This document shows, piece after piece, positions 36,100 through 44,578 of a stretch of 64,000 nt of DNA. The notes under the pieces were generated by a model. It made no database searches. It saw nothing but the letters and a program-made list of their open reading frames with translations, and had not been told where the DNA came from. Positions within the stretch are counted from its first letter, which is position 1; every line of letters begins with the position of its first letter. The DNA comes from Trichomonas vaginalis G3 (Eukaryota; Parabasalia; Trichomonadida; Trichomonadidae), in assembly GCF_026262505.1 (NCBI RefSeq), contig NC_067206.1, forward strand, positions 31,201,896 to 31,265,895, read 5' to 3'. The translations under genes were made by a program, and so were the position numbers.

Positions 36100-37434
36100 A
36101 TGTCAACAATCGGCACAACAACAGTTCAAACAACAACAGCACCAAACTCGTTAGTCATGAATCCTACGTCAATGTTAGTAGAAATGAAAAGCTTCATTCC
36201 TTCTTCATATACTTTCGAAACAAAAATCCAGAAGATAAAGCAAGAACTTTTAACAAATAATTTAGACTGTAGTGCGAAAGATGAAACAAATGAAGAATAT
36301 CTTTATGAAATGCAGGACCTCATCGACCATTTGCCTAAACTACCTGAAATCCAACAACAAAAACTCACTATTCCTGAATTCGACGAAATTGAAGTCAAAG
36401 CAACTGACTCAGTAGAAATAAAGAAGTTCATACGAAAGGTAAACTATGAGTTTCTAGGATTTCATTGCAACCATAAGGTTATGGACAAAGATTGCGACAT
36501 GGTATATAAGAATGTTTCTGACATATATAAATCTGAAGAATTTAAGACCTACGACAACTTTGTTTCGTTAGTTGCTGAATGTGTATGGCAGATAAGAGAT
36601 AAAGATAAAAGAGGCAAAGTATGGAACAAACAGATAAAACCAGCAACTTTTGAGTTAAAGAAAACCATTGACGCTTTAGTTGTTTTAGCAGGTAAGGTTT
36701 CAGAATATAACGCAAAAATGAACCCGCAATGTTCAAAATGTAAAGCGGCAATGAGGAGATATAACTACTCCGTCAAAGAGATAGAACGTATGAGAAACGA
36801 CTATGCAGACTTAAAGAAAGAAATGACAAACATTGAGTTTGAAACAGTTGGAAAGATAGACAATGACACCAAAGTGGTTAGAATAGGTGATTTAAACGTA
36901 AGATACTCAAAGAAATACAACAAATATTCTTTGTCAGACATTATATCTCCATCTGGAAAGAGACCGCAGGACTGGGTTAAAATTGCTTCTACTCAGAAAA
37001 TTTTGACAAGAAATCCTGAGCTTATGATATCAGTAAAATTCTATGGAACTGCAGCATATCTTATAGACAAAAGTCTTATACCAATAGTTTTGTTATGGAT
37101 TGACCCAGTTGTTGGATATAACTTCATAACATATGGTTCATTCGATACGGAACGTTGCAGTGAAGGCTTACTTTACATCGTTCAGAAACCGAAGGACTTC
37201 AATACAAAGAGATATAAGATAGGAAGAACATATAATATAACTCTAAGATATGACAGTACAGTCAATAGAGTCAAGGTTGTGTTTGTTAATGATATGAGAG
37301 CTGCTGAAACAGAACTACTTGAAAAGTTTGAGAAAATGTATGGTGCTCCCATAAAAGGTAAAGAAACGTTTGAAGTAGATGAGATAGATAAAGCTATAAA
37401 ATTATTTGACGAAGTTGCTGAAAAATACATGTAA
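36100..37434 (+). CDS. KilA-N-like / GIY-YIG (T5orf172-type) protein, 444 aa
   Basis: Start at the ATG at 36100, after the shared leader. Residues 1 to about 235 match the protein at 4098 (Cys pair in NPQCSKCKAAM). The middle (KKYNKYSLSDIISPSGKRPQ, DWVKIASTQK) resembles a KilA-N DNA-binding domain. The C-terminal 80 residues look like a T5orf172 GIY-YIG nuclease: LLYIVQKPKDFNTKRYKIGR, then TYNITLR, and a final Glu in AAETELLEKFEKMYG. KilA-N plus GIY-YIG fusions are common in large DNA viruses. Hairpin repeats on both sides could be its binding targets. Confidence 0.65.
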   Translation: MSTIGTTTVQTTTAPNSLVMNPTSMLVEMKSFIPSSYTFETKIQKIKQELLTNNLDCSAKDETNEEYLYEMQDLIDHLPKLPEIQQQKLTIPEFDEIEVKATDSVEIKKFIRKVNYEFLGFHCNHKVMDKDCDMVYKNVSDIYKSEEFKTYDNFVSLVAECVWQIRDKDKRGKVWNKQIKPATFELKKTIDALVVLAGKVSEYNAKMNPQCSKCKAAMRRYNYSVKEIERMRNDYADLKKEMTNIEFETVGKIDNDTKVVRIGDLNVRYSKKYNKYSLSDIISPSGKRPQDWVKIASTQKILTRNPELMISVKFYGTAAYLIDKSLIPIVLLWIDPVVGYNFITYGSFDTERCSEGLLYIVQKPKDFNTKRYKIGRTYNITLRYDSTVNRVKVVFVNDMRAAETELLEKFEKMYGAPIKGKETFEVDEIDKAIKLFDEVAEKYM

Positions 37435-37477
37435 AAATAGCATTTATTTTTGTCTTTTGTGAAAGTCAGAAAATAAA

Positions 37478-37780
37478 GTTAGTGTCATTTTTTTGTATTT
37501 TTTTGTATGTAAGATATGATTTCAGGGATTTTTTTGACGAAGTGTTAATGTTCACTTCGTCAAAAAATAACAGTTATCTAATGAAAAAGTGTCATTTTTT
37601 TGTATTTTTTTGTATAAAAGATATGATTTCAGGGATTTTTTTGACGAAGTGTTAATGTTCACTTCGTCAAAAAATAACAGTTATCTAATGAAAAAGTGTC
37701 ATTTTTTGTATTTTTTTGTATAAAAGATATGATTTCAGGGATTTTTTTGACGAAGTGTCAACCTTCACTTCGTGTCATAA
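37478..37780. repeat. 107-bp hairpin repeat, three copies
   Basis: Three copies of the same unit as at 35190-35825, with GTTAATG for GTCAATG in the loop of the first two and a partly eroded third copy. Confidence 0.9.
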
Positions 37781-38142
37781 TGTAAAAATAACGTTTACCA
37801 TGTAAAACGCTTGTGAAAAAACAGGTGAAAAAACAGGTGAGATCGCACCTCTTCACCTAAAATATATTTTTGCTGAATTCAGCACAAAATTCTGAGTAAA
37901 ATGGCATAAGATTGCTTCCCTCGGAAAACCGAGAGAAGAGATTCCGTACGAAAACAGTGAAGAACAGCGAGTACGTAAGAAAACGTAGTCGCCAAAACTC
38001 TATGAAAACAGTGAAATTTCTCTAGACCGACTTTTTTCGGGGTCGCCTAAAACTCTATGAAAATCATGAATTTCCTTAAGATAGAAAAAATAAAGTTAGT
38101 TTTATTTTTATTTATTTTTTTATTTTGTATGTAAGGACAGAT
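37781..38142. other. Hairpin repeat, KilA remnants and leader
   Basis: A GGTGAAGAGGTGC-type hairpin (37815-37860), then scraps shared with 5240-5345 and with the middle of the KilA-N gene (GATTCCGTACGAAAA), then the AATAAAGTTAGTTTTATTTT leader. I see no intact gene; it reads as the wreck of an earlier KilA-N copy. Confidence 0.6.
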
Positions 38143-38929
38143 ATGTCAACATCAGAGAACACAACAACTGCTATCGTTCATGAAGCCATAAATGAAGAAT
38201 ATGAGTACATACAGTATAACAAACAGTTACGTCTCATTCGTTCAGTCAAAGATGACATGTACCAAATGCAAAGTATTTTGAATGCTCTTCGTTCTACAAA
38301 GCAAGCACATCATTGGTTTGAAAACCAACAGACAAAAGAACTTTTAGAAGAATTTCCTCATATGTTTGCGACCCGAGGAAAAACCGCGAGTCGAGATTCC
38401 GTACGAAAATCGTAAAAATTTGCTAAATGGTTTGAGAGGCTGGTATGTACATAGACTTCTTGTAAATGCTGTTGCAATGTGGGCTTCACCTCGTTACGCT
38501 TGTTATATTTTCATGATGTTAGATGAAATTCATAGACAAGAACGTGAAGAGCTAGAGAACAAGCTTGAAGCAAAAGACAAAAGCATTCAGAAAAGAATAC
38601 CACGTTCGGTACCAAAAGGAAAGGAAAAGAACTATAAGTATATGATTTATACTGAAGAGATGGAAAATGAAGAAGATAAAGATATGGTTATGTTGCATTT
38701 AGTCAGAAGAAACAACAAAAGCTTTTACGACCTTGCTAAGATTTACAAATCTGACAGAAATTGGTTCTATCGCGAAAACTTACCGATTTCAATGACCCCA
38801 AATGAAGATGTGAAACAAATAGTTCAAGATACGTTACCTCAAACACACTATGATATGAAAGGTTTGTACAATACTTACCTTCAAAGAAGATTTGCCATTG
38901 TTAAAGGAAAAAATAACAGAGTATTTTGA
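38143..38929 (+). pseudogene. KilA-N domain protein, one frameshift
   Basis: ATG at 38143 (MSTSENTTTAIVHEAINEEY). The KilA-N domain runs through QLRLIRSVKDDMYQMQSILN, WFENQQTKELLEEF, and, in the next frame, NGLRGWYVHRLLVNAVAMWA and SPRYACYIFMM. The change of frame is near 38370-38400, inside the domain. The remaining 150 residues are charged and helical with VPKGKEKNYKYMIYTEEM and a QTHYDMKGLYNTYLQ tail. KilA-N proteins bind DNA and this family is hugely expanded in Trichomonas. The junction region shares GATTCCGTACGAAAA with upstream remnants. Confidence 0.75.
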
Positions 38930-38959
38930 CAACTTCAAACAAGTAGAGTAGATGAACCA

Positions 38960-39319
38960 TTTATTTTTCAAGCTTGACTTCAGATGGCTCAGGTAGCTCT
39001 ATAAAGTAAATTGCCTCGTCAAATCCTTCTGGCATTCCGAGTCCTTCCTTCCGACAGAAAAAGTTTTTCCTTCCGACAGAAAAAGTTTTTCCTTCCGACA
39101 GAAAAATATTTTCCTTCCGACAGAAAAAATTTTTCCCGACGACAGGAAGAACGCTTCCAGTTGTCCGTCCGTAAACCATTCAAATTTTCGAAAATTGAGA
39201 ACTTTTTGGTCGAACTTCAGAAAAAGTTTTTCCTTCCGACAGAAAAAGTTTTTCCTTCCGACAGAAAAAGTTTTTCCTTCCAACAGGAAAAGTTTTTCCT
39301 TCCAACAGGACACAAACGA
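38960..39319. repeat. 22-bp tandem repeat and flanking scraps
   Basis: Same TTCCGACAGAAAAAG repeat as in Maverick A, with a block at 39045-39130 and one at 39220-39310. On the left it keeps about 40 bp of the 5' end of the gene at 1970-2344 (CCTCGTCAAATCCTTCTGGC), the rest being lost. One or more deletions removed genes equivalent to Maverick A 2675-3885. Confidence 0.8.
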
Positions 39320-39397
39320 ATGTCTCACGTCCCTCTTCCTGAATGCCTTCCAAAGCCAGAAGAACCGACAGCCCCAGCACCACAACAGACTTACTAA
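39320..39397 (+). pseudogene. Remnant of Pro/Gln-rich gene
   Basis: ATG at 39320 gives MSHVPLPECLPKPEEPTAPA and stops after 25 codons. It matches the first codons of the gene at 2614, then jumps to TTACTAAGACTAAACACTTA, which in Maverick A is the end of the membrane-protein gene (3891-3910). So a deletion of about 1.2 kb fused the two. Confidence 0.8.
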
Positions 39398-39416
39398 GAC
39401 TAAACACTTACATTTT

Positions 39417-40292
39417 TCAAGCTTGACTTTTTACAATTTGAACTTTGTTTGCGTAGATATGAATTCTGAAAGAAGTATGAGGGTCTTGTATGACTTTATA
39501 CTTCTCCCATAGTTCATGTCTGTCAAACTTACCTGCCATGGACTCTTTCATAAGTTCCATGAAATCGTCTTCGGACAATCCGGGGAAAAGTACAATGTCA
39601 GTCAGTATTCTCTTTACATCCTTACTTAAACTCTTTGCTGTCTGTACACATATTACGACTGAAATGTTAAAGTGTCTGAGCTTCTTAAGAATTCGACACA
39701 TATCTTGTTCTCTATTCTTAAGCAAAGGATGAGAGGCGAAATCATCTAAGATAAGAAGACATCTATGAGGGTATGTCTTCCAATCGTAAGATTGCAATTT
39801 CTTCGAAATGTATTCTATCTCTTTCTGTTTGTTTCTGAAGTGTTTCTTCTCTAATATTCTCTGCATTTCCTCATTTGGGTCTTTAAACTTAGAATTTATA
39901 TACTCATTTATAGCATTATACTTCAAAACTCTTCTTTGGTACTTCTTTATCCAATCTAACAACTCAGTATCCTTTATACATACTAACTTAGACTTCTTTA
40001 TAATATCTTTGAACGAATTGACGGTTTGGTCAAATTGACCAGAAGTACTACAAATGACAACTAACTCATAGAATGGGTTCTTCTCATCTAGTTCTTGTTG
40101 TTGTGCAGCCATTTTAAGATAAGTGAAAGTCTTACCCGACCCAGGTGGTGCAATTAGACCTGTTATACCATTCTGAGCAAATAAGAACTTGTCATGTATA
40201 GGCTTTATCTGAGCATTTTCTAACTTCCTCTTGTTCTTGTTTAAAACATTCTCAAATTTTTTGTCAATGTCAGCAAACTTTTTTTCTAACAT
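39417..40292 (-). CDS. FtsK/HerA-type packaging ATPase, 291 aa
   Basis: ATG at 40292, intact. Walker A is APPGSGKT at about residues 52-59 after an N-terminal Lys-rich helix; Walker B is RCLLILDDFASH near residue 180, and the sensor-like VVICVQTAKSLSKDVKRI follows. This arrangement is that of the A32/FtsK-HerA genome packaging ATPases of Polintons and related viruses. It would drive DNA into capsids made of the jelly-roll proteins encoded to its right. It is divergent, with a 35-bp gap, from the Lys/Glu-rich gene at 40328, as in Maverick A. Confidence 0.92.
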   Translation of the reverse strand: MLEKKFADIDKKFENVLNKNKRKLENAQIKPIHDKFLFAQNGITGLIAPPGSGKTFTYLKMAAQQQELDEKNPFYELVVICSTSGQFDQTVNSFKDIIKKSKLVCIKDTELLDWIKKYQRRVLKYNAINEYINSKFKDPNEEMQRILEKKHFRNKQKEIEYISKKLQSYDWKTYPHRCLLILDDFASHPLLKNREQDMCRILKKLRHFNISVVICVQTAKSLSKDVKRILTDIVLFPGLSEDDFMELMKESMAGKFDRHELWEKYKVIQDPHTSFRIHIYANKVQIVKSQA

Positions 40293-40327
40293 ATTTTAGA
40301 AAAATTAAAATTTTTATCTTTTAGAAA

Positions 40328-40781
40328 ATGTCTAGCGATTTCGTTATCTATATTCGAGACAAGCTTTTCGACAGCAAAACATCTGTCGACCATAAAATCT
40401 TACATAGTGTAAACAAAAAGGTGAATTTGTTCTAAAGTTCTGTTTCTGGGAATATGACAAGAACCATAAAAACATTAAAGCAGAGCAGTCTTAAAATTTG
40501 TCAATGACAGACTTGTTGACAGAGATGACGCCTCTTGGAGAGATGAAGTCCAACAAAACTTCTTAGAATGCAAAGAAGACACATGCGCTGTTCTTGAAGA
40601 TGAAATAGAAAACAGAATAGATGAGCTATTAAAGGACAAAGAACTTTTACATAAATATGGTTCTGAGAAATTTGACATAACTCCACCAGAAAAGAAGAAG
40701 AAAGAAAAGAAAGAAAAGAAAGTAGAAGAAGAGAAGAAAGAACCTGAACCAGTTCCAGAGAAAAAGAAATTTGACATGTAA
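40328..40781 (+). pseudogene. Unknown Lys/Glu-rich protein, frameshifted
   Basis: Homologue of 6278-6728. Starts MSSDFVIYIRDKLFDSKTSV and ends in a Lys/Glu/Pro-rich tail closing KKKFDM at 40781. Slips near 40420, 40470 and 40490 break the frame. Because A and B are broken at partly different bases, an intact ancestor seems recent. Confidence 0.6.
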
Positions 40782-40796
40782 AAATAAAATTTTATT

Positions 40797-41217
40797 TTAG
40801 AACATTTCTGGGTCAATGTCAATGTTCTCTTCCTCTTTAGGAGCAAACACTGGCTTAGACTCTAAAATCTTTTTACCCAATTTACCTTGAACTTCAACTA
40901 TCTTAGACTCATAATATTCATAGTCGTCTGCTTTCTTTGGTTCATAAGGTATAACAAGTTTGTATGCTTTGCCTTCTTAAGGTTTGAAAACCTTCTGTCA
41001 AAACTTTCTTTGACTGCTAACAAACCTTCTATGTCTAAGTCTTCAAATTTCGCACCATTTTTAGTCACAATAGCAAAACTTAAACTGGTTCGATGTTCCA
41101 AACTTTGCTGAATGAAGACTTTTCAAAATGGTAGAAGTAAACATTCAAATATGTGAATGGGTCTAGTTCTTCTTTAAGTCCTGACATGTACTTGTTTACT
41201 GAAATATATTTCGTCAT
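40797..41217 (-). pseudogene. Conserved 139-aa Maverick protein, frameshifted
   Basis: Homologue of the intact gene at 6745-7164. ATG at 41217 (MTKYISVNKYMSGLKEELDP by comparison). Breaks near 41078 (AAAACTTAAACTGG against AAACTTAACTGG) and 40978 (CTTCTTAAGG against CTTCTTTAAGG). The helicase follows after only 33 bp; the HNH gene present here in Maverick A is absent. Confidence 0.65.
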
Positions 41218-41250
41218 CTTTTCTATCGGATAAAAAATTTTTTTAAAAAT

Positions 41251-42483
41251 TTACTCATAAAAATTTTTCTTTGTATATACACCATTCTGTACGTCTAAAA
41301 GACTTTTGACATTTGCCAAGAATGTTCGTTAGACGCTGTCATATAACCATATTCTTGACAATATTGTTTATACGAATCGTACAATGACCTTTCATCTAAA
41401 CACTCAAAGTCAGTTTCATCTACGAACAGTTCATATACACTCTTGTTTGCTTCTAACAATGTTTGTCTCTCTTCGGTATGTGGAATTTGTCTTGGATTGA
41501 ACTTTGAAATATCTAATGTCATAAAATATGAGAAAAGTGGTTGTAAAAGTCAGATGTCAAAGTTTCTGCTAAGTCGTCAAAATATTCTGTATCTTGCATA
41601 TGAGAATCTGACGTTCTGACAACTACATATCTTCTGTCAGAACTTTCTAACTTCATCGGAACAGTATTGTTTGAAACCATAATGAAGTTTGCAACATTTC
41701 ACAAACTCTTTGGTCTTTATATTTTCTTTCAACAACTCCAACTTTGTCTGTTATAAAGACTCTTCAAAGCATCTGAGTTCAAAACTTTTGTTGTATCTAT
41801 ACTTTGAAGTTCATTGCAAACTATAAGTTTCATATTCTCTATTGAGGAGTTAAATTTACCGCAGATGTTTTCTAAGTTTGTCATATTAGGGTTCGAATAG
41901 CCCTCTAATAGTTTGCATAAGATATCTGTAAAGAATGTGTTCTTACCAGTTCCTTGTTTTCCAATTATAATGAGAGCAGTTTCATTTTTAGCACTTGGAT
42001 GTTGTAAGATATTTGCAAACCAACATAAGATATACTCATAAACCTTTTCGTTTCCATTGCATATAATTTCTTTGACATGGTCTAACCAAGCTTCTATAAT
42101 ATTTTCTTTCCATTCTACTTGTTCGTATTTATATCCAGTGAAGATAGAATAGAAGTTTGGAGAAGGTGTATAGAACTTTATACCACGAACTGAAAAATCT
42201 TCTAACTTTGACAATAAGATATCCCAAGCATCTAACATCTTCATTCCAACTTGTACGACTTTTATTTTCTTAAGTTTCTGTCTACATTCTTGTTCAGACA
42301 CTATTGTTGCTCTTGGTTTGTTAAAGACAACATCCCATTCTTTCATAACATAACATTCTGGGGCAGAGTCGACATAAATGATAAACGTTTCAAATTCTCG
42401 ACTGCTTTGTTATAGTCTCTAAATGGACACATATTTCTGAATGCTTGGAAGTCATAAAAATCTGAAACATCTATTCTGTACAT
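41251..42483 (-). pseudogene. SF3-type helicase, frameshifted
   Basis: Homologue of 7826-9064. ATG at 42483, stop at 41251. The Walker A GKQGTGKNTFF and the Walker B-like LIVCNELQS lie in one open stretch (41729-42346), but indels near 42382, 41758, 41698, 41535 and 41328 break the rest. Role as for the other copy: replicative unwinding. Comparison of A and B allows the full-length layout to be recognised, since they fail at different places. Confidence 0.78.
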
Positions 42484-42511
42484 TTTTATAAAAATAAAAA
42501 AAATATTTTTT

Positions 42512-43309
42512 TTATTCTTGACTTTGTTGTTGCATTTGTTGCATTTGTTGTTCTTGAGCTATTTGTTGTTGAAGTTGTTCTTGTAATACAATACTTTCAC
42601 CAGTTGCATCTTCCAATTCGAAACTTTCTGCCGTCATTGACAAATACATAGGACATAAAAGTTTTACAGGAACAAAGTTTGCGTCAACTAATGTCAACGT
42701 TATACTTGCCAAAGTGTTTGAGTTCACTAAGGTTGAAAATTCTGCATTCGAATGAACAATAGGCAAACCAGCAGAGAAAGTATTGTTTATACGCATAAGT
42801 ATCTTTTGGTCATAATAGTTTCTGTCGACATTCGAATAACACTTTGAACCTAAGTTTGAAACAATATATAAGATTGGTGTGCTTAATGTCAATGGAATAG
42901 ACATTCCTTGTATGACACCTTTTCCTGTTATAGGAAACTGTTGGTAGTAAAAACCAGAAATAAGTTTTGTATTATAGCTCATATTGTTTATAGTAAACTC
43001 AGTCGGACATCCAAACATAATGAAACCTGCTCTAGTTGCAGCACATGTTACACCTGTACTTAAAGTATTAAATAAGTCAACAAAACCTGTTGGTGGTATA
43101 TCTGAGTAAGTATCTTCAAAGGAGTATTTTTTACCATTCACAACAATAAAGTCTTCTGGTGTCAAAAGAGCAAAACAGGCTTTAGTCGTCATTGTGTTTA
43201 AAGTTAGTTTACAATATCGTCCTTGAGGACTTTGTAAGTTTGTTGTTATAGAATTATATGACTCAGGGTTTTTAGTCGTAATAGTATAAACCATTATATC
43301 TTCTGCCAT
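42512..43309 (-). CDS. Minor capsid (penton-like) protein, 265 aa
   Basis: ATG at 43309 (MAEDIMVYTITTKNPESYNS), intact. A strand-rich protein of the usual penton length for Polintons, with a final pattern typical of the family: LTLVDANFVPVKLLCPMYLS followed by MTAESFE, i.e. a last strand with Asp-x-Asn before the closing strand. The Gln/Met-rich tail (QQQIAQEQQMQQM) is low complexity. Place beside the major capsid gene supports a single jelly-roll vertex protein. The fold itself cannot be proved without structure prediction. Confidence 0.65.
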   Translation of the reverse strand: MAEDIMVYTITTKNPESYNSITTNLQSPQGRYCKLTLNTMTTKACFALLTPEDFIVVNGKKYSFEDTYSDIPPTGFVDLFNTLSTGVTCAATRAGFIMFGCPTEFTINNMSYNTKLISGFYYQQFPITGKGVIQGMSIPLTLSTPILYIVSNLGSKCYSNVDRNYYDQKILMRINNTFSAGLPIVHSNAEFSTLVNSNTLASITLTLVDANFVPVKLLCPMYLSMTAESFELEDATGESIVLQEQLQQQIAQEQQMQQMQQQSQE

Positions 43310-43552
43310 TTATATATATTTAAAAAGTTTTTCTGAAAGTGGAGAAGAACTTCATCTAAACTTTCACATGGCGTTTCTTGAAGTTCTCTGTCTAAGAAGT
43401 TCAAATATTTTGTAAAGACATAGAACTTTCCTTTGTCTACACGAACAAACAAAACAGGGTCTTTCATATCGTTCAAAAAGTGTGTAAAGTCCTTTACATG
43501 AAATAAAGTCTATATTATTTTTCTTCAAACATCTTTCAAGAAGTTTTGACAT
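43294..43552 (-). pseudogene. Small unknown gene present only in Maverick B, frameshifted
   Basis: ATG at 43552 gives MSKLLERCLKKNNIDFISCK and GLYTLFERYE; readable protein continues in the next frame (MKDPVLFVRVDKGKFYVFTK, LNFLDRELQETPCES) to 43294, overlapping the start of the penton gene by 16 bp. Maverick A has penton and the 193-aa gene directly adjacent, with no trace of this gene. No family is recognised. Confidence 0.55.
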
Positions 43553-43558
43553 TTTTAC

Positions 43559-44140
43559 TTAGCAAATAAATTTTAATGAAATGTTGTGGTCGTCAAATAT
43601 TTTTATGACGTCTGGGAAACTATACTTTAAGTTCAACGTTTCACCTCCTTTCATAACGTATATCTTGTCAATGACATTATATGAAACACCACAGCAACTA
43701 ATGTCGGGTTCTATTTCTTTGATGTTTATATCGTCTGCCTCTGTCAAAAGTTTCAATAGTTCTTTCAAAACTTCATGAGGTGCAATGACATATGAGTTCA
43801 CTTTTACAGGGTTGTGTTCGACCAAGTTTAACATTATACTTAAAGCTTGACAAATCTTCTCCTGAGTTTGAAGTTTGTCTTTCAGTTGTTGGTAGTCGTT
43901 TCGAATATCTGCAACAGAACTTAAGTCTCTGCTAACTTCAGGATATGTTGGTTGTTCTTTTACAGGAACAATTGCTATACCATCTTCGTCTTCGTATGGT
44001 TTCCCCACTTCAACATCTCTGTCTTTGACATTGACAATAACACTTTGACTGTTTGTTTGAGTTGGTGAATTTAACTTCACATCTGCCACCGCCATTAAAC
44101 CTTTTGAAACACTCACGCTTCTATTTTTCGGAAATGACAT
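43559..44140 (-). CDS. Conserved Maverick protein, 193 aa
   Basis: ATG at 44140 (MSFPKNRSVSVSKGLMAVAD), stop at 43559; intact, unlike its partner at 9902. A disordered N-terminal third is followed by an acidic linker (VEVGKPYEDEDGIAIVPVKE), a helix (QTQEKICQALSIMLNLVEH) and a C-terminal domain with CCGVSYNVIDKIYVMKGGE. Conservation and position between the two capsid genes suggest a virion function. No family is recognised. Confidence 0.7.
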   Translation of the reverse strand: MSFPKNRSVSVSKGLMAVADVKLNSPTQTNSQSVIVNVKDRDVEVGKPYEDEDGIAIVPVKEQPTYPEVSRDLSSVADIRNDYQQLKDKLQTQEKICQALSIMLNLVEHNPVKVNSYVIAPHEVLKELLKLLTEADDINIKEIEPDISCCGVSYNVIDKIYVMKGGETLNLKYSFPDVIKIFDDHNISLKFIC

Positions 44141-44158
44141 TTTACTTAGAATAAAAAG

Positions 44159-44578
44159 ATGGACGTATTCGAGTATCTCTTCGAATTGAAGCAGAACAAA
44201 GTTTACACACACAAACAATACAAATACATTGACAGAATAGTTCTTTATACAAACAATTGTAAATGTTATAGAATAGCAATATTTGCTGAACCAAAATATT
44301 TCCATAAAGCAAAGAAAGTTGGTATAACTGAAATGGTGAAAGTTCTTGAAGCAGACAAAAATATAACAACAAAACTTACAGATATTTCTAAAGGTAAGTT
44401 TATCTTACAATATTATGTCAAAACTGGCGTACTGTCAATATTTGACGGAGAGAAGTCAGTTCAAGAACAACTTACTGACCTGCTGCCAAAATCTGCTCGA
44501 TGGAAGCTGTCGTTATGCCAATCTGAGGAGCCCCAGCAGGTTTCATCGAACGAATCTTCAAAAGAGCATCTTCCGTGA
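44159..44578 (+). CDS. Conserved Maverick protein, 139 aa, overlaps capsid gene
   Basis: ATG at 44159, 18 bp from the divergent 193-aa gene. The first 104 codons are outside any other gene and near-identical to 10500 onward; the last 35 codons lie antisense over the capsid gene's 3' end (107-bp overlap). A compact protein with YKYIDRIVLYTNNCKCYRIA and a helical middle (MVKVLEADKNITTKLTDISK). It is the only plus-strand gene inside this minus-strand module. No family is recognised. Confidence 0.65.
   Translation: MDVFEYLFELKQNKVYTHKQYKYIDRIVLYTNNCKCYRIAIFAEPKYFHKAKKVGITEMVKVLEADKNITTKLTDISKGKFILQYYVKTGVLSIFDGEKSVQEQLTDLLPKSARWKLSLCQSEEPQQVSSNESSKEHLP

Noticed and set aside
40475-40846. Ser/Phe-rich open frames on the minus strand
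   Set aside because: They are the antisense of the Lys/Glu-rich gene at 40328-40781.
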